Shown here: positions 7,397 through 16,225 of the stretch, one piece after another
How positions within the stretch are numbered: the first letter of the stretch is position 1
Layout of the letters: each line of letters opens with the position of its first letter
From: Pseudonocardia cypriaca
GTDB taxonomy: Bacteria > Actinomycetota > Actinomycetes > Mycobacteriales > Pseudonocardiaceae
Assembly: GCF_006717045.1 (NCBI RefSeq)
Contig: NZ_VFPH01000002.1
Location: forward strand, 558,001 to 622,000
Reading direction: 5' to 3'
DNA length: 64,000 nucleotides
Notes under the pieces: model-generated
What the model was told of the DNA's origin: nothing
The model's input: only the letters and a program-made list of their open reading frames with translations
Database searches by the model: none
Translations under genes and position numbers: made by a program

Positions 7397-10159
7397 TCAG
7401 GTGCTGGTCAGCACGCCTCGGAGCTTGTTGCGCGAATCGACGTCGAGCTTCGTGAACACCTTCCGCAGGTGCCATTCGACGGTGCGGGGGCTGATGAACA
7501 GCTCAGCGCCGATCTCGGAGTTCGTCAACCCGTCGCCCGCGAGCCGGGCGATCTGGGCCTCCTGTGCCGTGAGTGCCTCACGTGCCTCGACCGCCGCGCG
7601 CCGGCGTACCGACTCGCCGGTCGCGACGAGCTCGCGGCGGGCGCGCTCGGCGAACGCCTCGGCACCGAATCCGCTCAGCATCTCGTGCGCGGTCCGCAGC
7701 TGTCCGCGAGCGTCGAGGCGGCGGTTCTCGCGACGCAGCCACTCGCCGTACACCAGGTGGGCACGAGCGAGGTGGACCGCGACCCGGCTCCGCCCGAGGC
7801 GCTCGATGGCCTCTCGGTAGAGCGACTCGGCGGCGGGGCCGTCGCTGAGCAGCGCCTTCGAGCGGGCCAGGACGCCCAGAGCCCACTCGGTGCCGCTCGC
7901 CTCGGTCCGCTCCTCGAGTCGCTGCAGGGCAGCACGGGCCGCGGCGAGGGCACCACCCCGAACGCCTGCCTCGACGAGCTCGACGAGCGCGAACCCGACG
8001 ACCCCCAGATCGTCGTACTCGCACGCCCGCTCGGCGGCGGCCACGGCGTCCTGGTAGCGGCCGAGGCCGTTGTACAGCACTGCCCTCAGGTGGTCGGCCG
8101 CGCTGATCGCTCGTCCCTCACCCCAGGAGATCCCGTCCTCGACATCGGACCGGAACGGCACCGACGCCGCCGGCACCTCCCCGCGCCAGGCGACGAGCGA
8201 CAACTTCGTGTACCGCATGGGTGCGTGGCCGGTGGCCTCCGTCATCGCCTCGCACTCCTCGACCAGCTCCGAGGCCGCGGTGAACTCCCCGGCGTGCAGG
8301 TGCACGGCAGCACGGTGGGTCAGGGCCAGCGGGAGGACGCTGAGCGCGCCGGCCTCGCGAGCCAGCCGTACCGCGGACGTGGCCAGCTCGTGCCACGTCT
8401 CGTCGTCCCACATGTCGCCTGCGACGAGCCACGGCAGCCAGAACCAGCGCATGACGACGTCGTCGTTGCGTCCGGAGTCCTGCCGGAACGCCTGCAGCGC
8501 CCGCTTCAGCGGCGGCGCACCCGTGACGTGGCCCCCGGTGAACCGCGCGACCAGTCCGTCCAGGAGCATGTCGATCAGCTGCGGTGGCCCCGATGCCGGC
8601 CGCGCTGCCCTGGCGGCCTCGGCCACCTTCCGCAGTCCGTCCGGACCGAGCAGGCGACCGGCGAAGACCGCCGCTCCCAGCGACTCGAGGTAGGCCTCCC
8701 TCGCCTGTCCGTCGCCGAGCCGCTCGAGCCGGTCGGCCGCATCGACCAGGAACGGCACGGCACCGCGGCCGCGCTCACGGACGAAGACGATCTGGGCCCG
8801 AAGCCGGGCCAGCCGCGCGTGCTGCAGCTCGTCCAGCGGACCCAGCTCGGCCGCCGCGAGGAGCTCGGACGCCGCCTCCGACGACCCGGCGTCGACGCTT
8901 GCCTGCGCCGCGGCCAACGCCCGCGCGGCTCGCCTGGCAGGCTCGGGCGTCAGCTCGGCCGAGTGCTTCAGGAGGGCGGCCGCAGCCGCGATGCCGCCCC
9001 GGGCCTGGGCCCGGTCGGCCGAGCGCTCCAGCTCACCTGCCACGGCCTCGTCCGGTTCCACCGCGGCGTGGGCACGATGCCATGCCCGCCGATCCGGGTC
9101 GGACTCCGGATCGGTCACCTCGGCCAGCGCGCGGTGCACGTCCTGGCGATCCCCGGCGCTCGCCGCGCGGTACGCCGCCGAGCGCACCAGCGGATGCCGG
9201 AACCGCACGCGCACCCCGATCTCGACCATTCCCGCCGCTTCGGCCGCAGCCGCCGCGTTCGGCTCGATGGCGAGCCGCTCGGCCACCCGGCGGAGCAGCG
9301 AGACGTCCCCCAGCGGGTCGGCGGCCGCGGCCAGCAGCAGGCGTTGCGCCGCGACCGGGAGCGACTCGATGCGTCGCAGGAAGCTCTGCTCGATCTGGCT
9401 CGCCAGCGGCCGCGCGTCCGGACGTGCGAAACCGCCGGCCAGTTCCGCCGCCGTCAACCCCCGCGGCAGCTCCAGCAGGGCCAGCGGGTTGCCGCGGGTC
9501 TCGGCGACGATCCGGTCCCTGACCCGCTCGTCGAGGCGGCCCGGCACCACCGAGTCCAGGAGTGCACGCGCATCGCCGTCGCGCAGACCCCGGACGACTA
9601 GTTCCGGCAGCCCCGCCAGCGGGTCGCCCGGACCGAGCGCAGGCTCACGCACCGCGAACACCAGCGCGATCCGTTCCGCCAGCAGCCGGCGCGCGACGAA
9701 GGCCAGCGTCTGCGCGGAGACCCGATCGAGCCACTGCGCGTCGTCCACCACGCAGACCAGTGGCTGTTCCTCGGCCGCCTCGGCCAGCAGGCTGAGCACC
9801 GCCAACCCGACCAGGAAACGATCCGGCGCGCTCCCCGTGCTCAGCCCGAACGCGACGGCCAACGCGTCGCGCTGCGGACCGGGGAGGAGATCGAGATGCC
9901 CCATCATCGGCATGCACAGCTGGTGCAGCCCCGCGAACGCCAACTCCATCTCGGACTCGACGCCGCCGGCGCGCGCGATCCGGCAGCCGGCAGCGCTCCC
10001 CACCAGGTAGTCCGCCAACGCGGACTTGCCGACCCCCGCCTCACCGCGCAGGACAAGCACCTGGCTCCGACCGGCACGCAGACCCGCAACGAGCCGACCG
10101 AGTGCCTCGCACTCACCGCGCCTGCCCAGCAGCCTGCGTCGAGGAGCGCCGCTCGACAT
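7397..10159 (-). CDS. LuxR-family LAL transcriptional regulator
   Basis: This is a 920-residue STAND-type regulator. Residues 39-46 are the Walker A motif GEAGVGKS and 134-140 the Walker B strand (LVCVVDDAQWLD). The centre (about 300-840) is helical and Ala/Glu-rich, like TPR-type sensor regions. The C-terminus (about 860-915) is a LuxR HTH: LTAQEAQIARLAGDGLTNSE, then ISPRTVEWHLRKVF. Such proteins bind ATP and an inducer and activate nearby genes; the inducer is unknown. It is a clear paralogue of the protein at 26464-29202. It may be read through from the peroxidase operon, but a 134-base gap separates them. Its 3' end adjoins the ECF promoter of the universal stress gene. Confidence 0.9.
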   Translation of the reverse strand: MSSGAPRRRLLGRRGECEALGRLVAGLRAGRSQVLVLRGEAGVGKSALADYLVGSAAGCRIARAGGVESEMELAFAGLHQLCMPMMGHLDLLPGPQRDALAVAFGLSTGSAPDRFLVGLAVLSLLAEAAEEQPLVCVVDDAQWLDRVSAQTLAFVARRLLAERIALVFAVREPALGPGDPLAGLPELVVRGLRDGDARALLDSVVPGRLDERVRDRIVAETRGNPLALLELPRGLTAAELAGGFARPDARPLASQIEQSFLRRIESLPVAAQRLLLAAAADPLGDVSLLRRVAERLAIEPNAAAAAEAAGMVEIGVRVRFRHPLVRSAAYRAASAGDRQDVHRALAEVTDPESDPDRRAWHRAHAAVEPDEAVAGELERSADRAQARGGIAAAAALLKHSAELTPEPARRAARALAAAQASVDAGSSEAASELLAAAELGPLDELQHARLARLRAQIVFVRERGRGAVPFLVDAADRLERLGDGQAREAYLESLGAAVFAGRLLGPDGLRKVAEAARAARPASGPPQLIDMLLDGLVARFTGGHVTGAPPLKRALQAFRQDSGRNDDVVMRWFWLPWLVAGDMWDDETWHELATSAVRLAREAGALSVLPLALTHRAAVHLHAGEFTAASELVEECEAMTEATGHAPMRYTKLSLVAWRGEVPAASVPFRSDVEDGISWGEGRAISAADHLRAVLYNGLGRYQDAVAAAERACEYDDLGVVGFALVELVEAGVRGGALAAARAALQRLEERTEASGTEWALGVLARSKALLSDGPAAESLYREAIERLGRSRVAVHLARAHLVYGEWLRRENRRLDARGQLRTAHEMLSGFGAEAFAERARRELVATGESVRRRAAVEAREALTAQEAQIARLAGDGLTNSEIGAELFISPRTVEWHLRKVFTKLDVDSRNKLRGVLTST

Positions 10160-10293
10160 CCACCACCACCGCGCAGGTCAAGGAGGCCCGGCTCCGATCA
10201 AGCGCGGGCCGTCCCATGATGCCCTCGGTGGGAAGGTGGCAGCCATTGTCGCAGCGTGTGACGCAGATCCGCGAGAACCTGCTCCGGACCGGC

Positions 10294-11871
10294 CTACCGG
10301 TCCCGGGTGCCGCCCAGTGTGAGCAGGTCCGCCAGGCCGAAGTCCGGCCCGGCGGCGGGCAGGGTCGGCTCCCAGCCCGGTTCGAGGCTCAGGTAGCTCG
10401 TCGGGTCGGCGCGCAGCAACCCGATCAGCACCTCCGCCACGATCCGGCCGCCGACCGGGCCGAGCCGGTCGCCGCCGCAGCGGTGCTCGGCCTCCTTCAG
10501 GATGTAGAACCACAGCGGAGTGCCGTTCGGCCAGCTCTGCTCCAGCTCGTCGGCGGTCAACGGCGGCACCTCCATGAGACCGGCGACCGCCTCGCCGCTG
10601 GGCAGTTCGGTCGTCTCGCCGCGCAGCAGGTCGCGGACCGCGAGGGACCGGTATGCGACGTCGGTCGAGCCGGTGACCTGCTCGGGCAGGCCGATGAGGC
10701 TGGTCGCGAGCCGGCCGTCCAGACGTTTCGCGCGCTGCGCCGGCGGGCGGCCGGGCAGGTCGAAGACCTGTGCGAGGTCCAAGCGCCTGCCGGCGGGTTG
10801 CGGGCCGAACCCGACGAGGTCGGGGAAGAGCGGCACCGCGGGACCGCCGTCGAGGAGCCGGTAGGTGTGCCTGATCTGCCCGTGGCCGTAGCGGAAGGCA
10901 GCGTCGGCGAACTCCAGCGGGATGTACGCCGACGACGCGGGCGGTGTGAACCACCGGCAGCCCTCGGCGAGCACCCGCTCGACCAGGCTCCTGCCGACGA
11001 GCCGCGGCAGGAAGTCGTGCACCACGATCCACTGGTAGTGCCAGGTGAGCGTGATCCGCGCCCTGTCGAATACCTCGGCGTCGGGCACCCCTGCCTCGCG
11101 CAGCAGCTCGACGATGCGGTTGTGCGCGTGCAGCAGTGCGACGTGCAGGGTGAGGGCGAACAGGTGCACGTCGTTGCGCGGGTCGCCGATCAGGGCCACG
11201 CCCTGCTGGTTGCGCGGCACGTCGGCGCCGTCCGGGCCGAGCAGGAACGTCGCCGGGTCCCCGAGGTCGAACAGGTACGGCGAGCCGATCGGGCCGTCCG
11301 AGTAGAGCATCTCCAGGTTCAGCTTCGGGGCGCGGGCGTTGCGGAGCGCGTCGGGCGCGACCTCGCCCGCGATGGCCGAGCGGTCTGCGGTGATGTCGTG
11401 CGCGACGAGCTGGCCGAAGAACGGCCACCCGGCAGCTTCAGCTGCGTCGTCGTCGCCGGGGCCGAGCCCGCCCAGCACGGCTGCGGCGTCGCAGACCCCG
11501 CCGTTGCCACCCGCGCGCATCAGCAGCTGCGGGTCGGTGCCCAGCGGGTCCAGGCCCGGGAACATGCGCCCGTAGCGCGCCATCCCGGTGGGCCGGTCCA
11601 CGGCCCGGACCAGGCTGAGGCAGTGGTCGCGGGCGGCCAGGTGGCTGCCGTGGGGGTGCGAGGGGGCGGACTCCATCGCTTCCACCGCGCCGAGGAGGTT
11701 GCGCAGCCCGATCTCCTCGCGCTGGACGTCCACCGGGTCGAACAGCCACTCGCCGATCGGTACGCCGTTGATCTCCTCCGCCGGTTCGCTCGCCTCCGCC
11801 CGGCGGAGCTCTGCCCTGACGTCCTGCTCCAGCTCGTGCAGGAAGCCGTCGTCGCCGGTCGGGGTGCTCAT
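10294..11871 (-). CDS. animal-type heme peroxidase family protein
   Basis: This 525-residue protein belongs to the animal heme-dependent peroxidase superfamily. FGQLVAHDITADRS (about residue 155) contains the distal His and a calcium-site Asp; ALLHAHNRIVELLRE and the helix FRYGHGQIRHTYRLL with the proximal His region follow. No signal peptide is evident, so it is probably cytoplasmic. Bacterial members (peroxicins) use hydrogen peroxide to oxidise halides or organic substrates; the substrate is unknown here. The ATG at 11871 has GGAGGAACG before it. It is the last gene of the unit cupin-hydrolase-peroxidase that starts at the ECF promoter 13190-13220, with a 110-base gap before it. Confidence 0.88.
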   Translation of the reverse strand: MSTPTGDDGFLHELEQDVRAELRRAEASEPAEEINGVPIGEWLFDPVDVQREEIGLRNLLGAVEAMESAPSHPHGSHLAARDHCLSLVRAVDRPTGMARYGRMFPGLDPLGTDPQLLMRAGGNGGVCDAAAVLGGLGPGDDDAAEAAGWPFFGQLVAHDITADRSAIAGEVAPDALRNARAPKLNLEMLYSDGPIGSPYLFDLGDPATFLLGPDGADVPRNQQGVALIGDPRNDVHLFALTLHVALLHAHNRIVELLREAGVPDAEVFDRARITLTWHYQWIVVHDFLPRLVGRSLVERVLAEGCRWFTPPASSAYIPLEFADAAFRYGHGQIRHTYRLLDGGPAVPLFPDLVGFGPQPAGRRLDLAQVFDLPGRPPAQRAKRLDGRLATSLIGLPEQVTGSTDVAYRSLAVRDLLRGETTELPSGEAVAGLMEVPPLTADELEQSWPNGTPLWFYILKEAEHRCGGDRLGPVGGRIVAEVLIGLLRADPTSYLSLEPGWEPTLPAAGPDFGLADLLTLGGTRDR

Positions 11872-11981
11872 CGTTCCTCCAGGTACGTGGGGTGGCGTCG
11901 GGCCCGCGGAGGGTGGGGGACGATCATGCGGCAGCCGTCGGCCGCGACGCACCGGATCGAGCCGCTGACCGTCCCCCGCGC

Positions 11982-12701
11982 TCACCCCGCCGCTCCGACG
12001 GCGTCGAGGATCGTCGCGGTCACCTGGTCCGGCGCGCCGATGCTGATGGCGTGCGATGCGCCTGCGACCTCGCGGGTGCCCTTCGACCCCGCGCGCTCGG
12101 CCATGAACCGCAGCGCCTCGGCGGGGATGTTGAGGTCCTGGTCGCCGAACACGAACCACGACGGCAGCTGCCGCCACGCCGGCGTGTCGGTGGGCAGGCC
12201 TTCGGCCAGCGCCGCCTCGGTGACGGGGCGCTGGGTCACCGCCATCAGCTCGGCCTCGGCCGCCGTCCCGTCGGCGACGAACTGCTGGTGGAACGCCTCC
12301 GGTCGGATCCGGAACTCGTTGCCCCCGCCTGCGAGCGGGGAGGGCGCGATGGCCGCACCGAGGGTGCTGCCGGGGAACCGGCTCGCCAGCTGGAGCGCGC
12401 TCTCGCCGTGGTCGGGGGCGAACGCGGCGGCGTAGACGAGGCCCACGACGGCGTCGTTGCCCGCTGCCGCCTCGGTGATCACCATGCCGCCGTAGGAGTG
12501 GCCGGCGAGCACGACGGGCGCGCCGATGCCCGTGATGACGTCGCGCAGGTAGGCGGCGTCACCGGAGACGCTGCGCAGCGGGTTGGCCACCGCGACGACG
12601 TCGACGGACTCGGCGCGGAGCCTGGAGATCACCGGGTTCCAGCTCGCGGACTCGGCGAAGGCCCCGTGGATCAGGAGCACGGTGGGGTTCTGTGTTGACA
12701 T
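11982..12701 (-). CDS. alpha/beta hydrolase
   Basis: The protein has 239 residues with the alpha/beta hydrolase order of motifs. VLLIHGAFAES is the oxyanion-hole HG motif near residue 8-18, VLAGHSYGGMV the nucleophile elbow (GHSYG, Ser near residue 65-68), then WFVFGDQDLNIPAEALRF (acid region) and VAGASHAISIGAPDQV (catalytic His). The closest named types are EstC-like esterases and the hydrolases often found in actinobacterial stress loci. The ATG at 12701 is preferred because ATGGGAGAAGGA immediately before it is the ribosome binding site. It lies 25 bases after the cupin gene in the same transcript. Confidence 0.9.
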   Translation of the reverse strand: MSTQNPTVLLIHGAFAESASWNPVISRLRAESVDVVAVANPLRSVSGDAAYLRDVITGIGAPVVLAGHSYGGMVITEAAAGNDAVVGLVYAAAFAPDHGESALQLASRFPGSTLGAAIAPSPLAGGGNEFRIRPEAFHQQFVADGTAAEAELMAVTQRPVTEAALAEGLPTDTPAWRQLPSWFVFGDQDLNIPAEALRFMAERAGSKGTREVAGASHAISIGAPDQVTATILDAVGAAG

Positions 12702-12726
12702 TCCTTCTCCCATGATCGGATTCCCC

Positions 12727-13161
12727 TCAGGGCCGCGGTGCGCGGCGGGGGCGGCGTTCCTCGAGCTCCTCCGGGCTCACCGGCACGAGCATCGGCCGGC
12801 CGGGCACGCAGAACATGGTCACGACGAACCGGGTCCGGGCATCGGCGAGGTTGTTGCCGTCCTGGTAGTGGATGACGTCGCCGCCGGGCTCCCAGAACGT
12901 CTCCCCCGCGCGCACGACGCGCTCGGGCTCGCCCTCCAGTTCGAAGATCATCTCGCCCTCGAGCACGTATCCGAAGGCCGGACCGCTGTGCCGGTGCGGC
13001 GGGGTGCCTGTACTCCCCGGCGGCAGCGTGACGAGGACGGTCATCGCCTCGGACGGGTCCGGCACGGGCGGGGTCGGCACCGAGCCGACGACGGTGAACT
13101 GCGGCGGGGGCCCGGTCGCGCCCGGGTCGTCGATGTGGTGCGCGTGGTGGTCGACGGACAT
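12727..13161 (-). CDS. cupin-domain protein
   Basis: This 144-residue single-domain cupin has motif 1, GTPPHRHSGPAFGYVLEGEM (metal-ligand HxH and E), and motif 2, AGETFWEPGGDVIHYQDGNN with the last His ligand. It probably binds a divalent metal. Small cupins of this kind act as dioxygenases, isomerases or binding proteins, and sequence alone does not choose. GGGAGAC precedes the ATG at 13161. It is the first gene behind the ECF promoter at 13190-13220, with a predicted leader of about 25 bases. Confidence 0.88.
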   Translation of the reverse strand: MSVDHHAHHIDDPGATGPPPQFTVVGSVPTPPVPDPSEAMTVLVTLPPGSTGTPPHRHSGPAFGYVLEGEMIFELEGEPERVVRAGETFWEPGGDVIHYQDGNNLADARTRFVVTMFCVPGRPMLVPVSPEELEERRPRRAPRP

Positions 13162-13189
13162 CAGGTCTCCCAACTGTTCGGCTGTGCAG

Positions 13190-13220
13190 CGAGGACAAGG
13201 CAGGCCGCGGAGTTGTGACG
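13190..13220 (-). promoter_or_regulatory. ECF promoter of the cupin/hydrolase/peroxidase operon
   Basis: The minus strand reads CGTCACA (13214-13220), 16 bases, then TGTCCTCG (13190-13197). It stands back to back with the ATPase promoter; only 20 bases separate the two -35 boxes. Confidence 0.75.
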
Positions 13221-13240
13221 GCCTGCCGCCGGGCTCGCGG

Positions 13241-13270
13241 TGTCACGGATCGGGTGCACGTCCGGTCCTC
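13241..13270 (+). promoter_or_regulatory. ECF promoter of the P-type ATPase gene
   Basis: TGTCACG (13241-13247), 16 bases, GGTCCTC (13264-13270). The ATPase ATG follows about 50 bases downstream. Confidence 0.75.
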
Positions 13271-13320
13271 CCTGGGGCAGGGCCGCAGGGAAGACGAGAC
13301 GACGATCGGGAGATGGCGAG

Positions 13321-16011
13321 ATGGCTCTCTCAGAGCACCGCGTGGTGGACGAGCGCGGGACCGGATCCATCGGCTGGTACGCCTCGACCGGCGAGGACGT
13401 CCTCGCCCGCCTGTCGAGTGATCGGCGGGGGCTGAGTGCGGACGAGGCTGCGCGCCGGCTGGCCGAACACGGCCCGAACCGGCTCACCCGCCGGCAGGGC
13501 CCCTCGGCGTGGGCGGTGCTGGCGCGGCAGTTCGCCAGCCCGCTGATCTACGCGCTGCTGATCGCGGCCGTCGTGGCCTTCGCGGTCGGGGACCTCGCGG
13601 ACGGCGCCGTGGTGCTCGGTGTCGTGGTGCTGAACGCGCTGATCGGGTTCGTGCAGGAGTACCGAGCGGGTCGGGCGATCCAGGCGCTCGCCCAGCTCGT
13701 GTCGGAGCCGGCGACCGTGCTGCGGGACGAGCGCTGGACGCAGGTGGACGCGGCGGACCTCGTTCCGGGGGACGTCGTGTCGGTCGTGGCGGGAGCGCGG
13801 GTCGCCGCCGACCTGAGGGTCCTGCAGGCCCACGGCCTGCGCGTGGACGAGTCCACGCTCACGGGGGAGTCGGTGCCGGTCGACAAGTCGGCCGCGCCGG
13901 TCGGTCGCGGCGCAGAGCTCGGCGAACGACGGTCGATGCTCCACGGTGGCAGCCTCGTGACAGCCGGCGCGGCCGTGGCCGCCGTGGTCGAGACGGGGGA
14001 CCGCACCGAACTGGGACGGATCTCCGGCCTGCTCGAGGGGGTCGAGAAGACCCAGACCCCACTGACCCTCGGCATCGCCCGGCTCGGATCGGCGATCACC
14101 AAGATCATCGGAATGGTGGCGGTGATCCTGCTGGGGGTCGCGCTGCTGCGGGGGTTCCCGGTCGCCGACGCCGCCCTGGCCGCGATCACGCTGGCCGTCG
14201 CGGCGATCCCCGAGGGGCTGCCGGCGATCGTGACGATCGCCCTGGCGATCGGGGTGCAGCGGATGGCCCGGCGGCGGGCGGTGGTCCGCGAGCTACCGGC
14301 CGTGGAGACCTTGGGATCCACCTCCGTGGTCTGCACGGACAAGACGGGCACGCTGACCCGCAACGAGATGGTGGTCCGCCGCGCGTGGACGCCTCATGGC
14401 GACGAGGCGGAGTTCGAGGGCGTCGGGTACGAGGCCGCCGGCCGGGTCGTGGTCCGGGGTCGCACCGGGGACCGGGTCACCGGTCCGCTGCGGGAGCTGC
14501 TGACCGGCGCCGCCCTGGCGAACGAGGCCCGGCTGGACGGTGCCGGCGACCGGCGGACCGTGCTGGGCGACCCGACCGACGGCGCGCTGCTCGTGGCCGC
14601 CGAACGGGCGGGCGTGGTGCTCGACGAGCTGTTCCGGGACCACCCGCCGCACGCGGTGCTGCCGTTCGACTCGGAGCGCAAGTACATGGCCAGCACCCCC
14701 GGGCCGAGCACGGACGGGGTCACGTACTTCAAGGGCGCACCGGAGGTCCTGCTCGCCCACGTCGACGCGGCGGAGGCCGACGCGGCACGCACCGTCCTCG
14801 ACGCCTACACCGCCGACGGGATGCGGGTTCTCGCCGTGTGCCGGCGGCGTGACCCGGACGGCGATGTTGTTCTCGACGGCCGTCGGCTCGAGCTGCTCGG
14901 CCTGGTCGCGTTGATCGACCCGCTGCGGCCCGAGGTGGTGGACGCCGTGGACGCGTGCCACCGCGCAGGCGTCGGCGTGAAGATGATCACTGGTGACCAC
15001 GCCGCGACCGCGGCCGCGATCGGTCGTGACCTCGGCATCGGCCGGAACGGGCCCCCGATGACCGGCGCCGAGATCGCCGAGCTCTCGGAGGACGAGCTGC
15101 GGCACCGGGTCCGGACCACCGACGTGTTCGCGCGCGTGGCTCCCGAGCACAAGCTCAAGCTGGTACGGGCGCTCCAGGCCGGGGGCGCGGTGACGGCGAT
15201 GACCGGTGACGGGGTCAACGACGCACCGGCCCTGCGCCAGGCCGACATCGGGGTCGCGATGGGACTGGCGGGCACGGCGGCGGCGAAGGAGGCAGCCGAC
15301 ATCGTGCTCGGCGACGACAACTTCGCGACGATCCGGGCAGCCATCGAGGAGGGGCGCCGCGTCTACGACAACCTGGTCAAGGCGCTGGCGTTCGTGCTGC
15401 CGACCAACGTCGGCGAGGCGCTGATCATCCTGGTGGCGGTGCTGGCGTTCCCGGTGGTCGGCGGGTCGCCGGTCCTGCCGATCGAGCCCGTGCAGATCCT
15501 CTGGATCAACCTCGTGGCGACGGTGTCGTTGGCCCTTCCCGTCGCGTTCGAGGCCCAGGAGCCCGACGCGATGCGCAAGCCGCCCCGTGATCCGGACGAG
15601 CGGCTGCTGTCGCGCTTCGTCGTCGTCCGCACCGTGTACGTCGGCGCGCTCATGGCGGCGGTCGCGATCGCGCTGTTCCTGGTCGCGTGGCCGGCGACAC
15701 CGATCGCGCAGGCCCAGACGCTCGCGGTCACGTCCGTGGCCCTCTTCCAGATCTTCTACCTGCTGATGTGCCGGACGCTGACCGCACCGGTGCACACCAT
15801 CGGCTGGACGTCGAACCGGTACGTCTTCGCCGGGATCGCGGTGCTGCTGGTGCTCCAGACCGCGGTCGTGCACCTGCCGTTCCTCCAGGCGGTCTTCCAC
15901 ACCGAGGACCTGACCGTCGGGCAGTGGGCGCTCGCAGCAGCGGCCGGTGCGGTGGTGGTTCCGGTGGTCGCGGTGGAGAAGTGGTGGAGGCGGAGGGCGC
16001 TCACGCCGTGA
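13321..16011 (+). CDS. cation-translocating P-type ATPase (P2-like)
   Basis: This 896-residue membrane pump has an N-terminal cation-ATPase domain (about 17-80), the actuator motif TGES at 181-184, PEGLP of helix M4 at 297-301, the phosphorylation loop DKTGTLT at 340-346, KGAPE in the nucleotide domain, and TGDGVNDAP near residue 628-636. About ten transmembrane helices are seen. The M6-type segment NVGEALIIL keeps the Asn and Glu used by calcium pumps. The following loop reads WINLVATVSLALPVAFE, without the TD pair of SERCA/PMR1 calcium ATPases, so ion specificity (calcium, manganese or another cation) is open; actinobacterial CtpF-like pumps are similar. It starts about 50 bases after an ECF promoter. 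Confidence 0.92.
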   Translation: MALSEHRVVDERGTGSIGWYASTGEDVLARLSSDRRGLSADEAARRLAEHGPNRLTRRQGPSAWAVLARQFASPLIYALLIAAVVAFAVGDLADGAVVLGVVVLNALIGFVQEYRAGRAIQALAQLVSEPATVLRDERWTQVDAADLVPGDVVSVVAGARVAADLRVLQAHGLRVDESTLTGESVPVDKSAAPVGRGAELGERRSMLHGGSLVTAGAAVAAVVETGDRTELGRISGLLEGVEKTQTPLTLGIARLGSAITKIIGMVAVILLGVALLRGFPVADAALAAITLAVAAIPEGLPAIVTIALAIGVQRMARRRAVVRELPAVETLGSTSVVCTDKTGTLTRNEMVVRRAWTPHGDEAEFEGVGYEAAGRVVVRGRTGDRVTGPLRELLTGAALANEARLDGAGDRRTVLGDPTDGALLVAAERAGVVLDELFRDHPPHAVLPFDSERKYMASTPGPSTDGVTYFKGAPEVLLAHVDAAEADAARTVLDAYTADGMRVLAVCRRRDPDGDVVLDGRRLELLGLVALIDPLRPEVVDAVDACHRAGVGVKMITGDHAATAAAIGRDLGIGRNGPPMTGAEIAELSEDELRHRVRTTDVFARVAPEHKLKLVRALQAGGAVTAMTGDGVNDAPALRQADIGVAMGLAGTAAAKEAADIVLGDDNFATIRAAIEEGRRVYDNLVKALAFVLPTNVGEALIILVAVLAFPVVGGSPVLPIEPVQILWINLVATVSLALPVAFEAQEPDAMRKPPRDPDERLLSRFVVVRTVYVGALMAAVAIALFLVAWPATPIAQAQTLAVTSVALFQIFYLLMCRTLTAPVHTIGWTSNRYVFAGIAVLLVLQTAVVHLPFLQAVFHTEDLTVGQWALAAAAGAVVVPVVAVEKWWRRRALTP

Positions 16012-16162
16012 TCGTCGTGCCGGCCGTGCCCGCGAACAACGCGCCGGTCCCGATGACGGAGCCGGCCACCAGCGCCGAGGCCGTGCCGACCCCGAAGCGG
16101 CGGCCACCGCCCGGCTCCGCCGACGGGCCGGCCGAGCCGGTGGGTGGGGTAACCCGGGTCAG
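16001..16162 (-). pseudogene. possible remnant of an APC-family permease N-terminus
   Basis: A minus-strand frame of 53 residues reads GGGRRFGVGTASALVAGSVI, continues with GTGALFAGTAG, and stops at 16001. It resembles the first membrane helix of amino-acid/polyamine permeases (ALVVGSMIGSGIF). There is no ATG or GTG; a CTG at 16160-16162 has AAGGAG about ten bases before it. Only the first helix is left, so this is either a truncated gene start or a short uncharacterised peptide. It overlaps the end of the ATPase gene by 11 bases. Another frame of the same stretch is open but low in hydrophobic character. Confidence 0.3.
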
Positions 16163-16225
16163 GTGGATCGCCGCACTCCTTCCCGTCCGGCGCGATTCTG
16201 CGGTGGTTGCATGTCTTCCTCGCCG

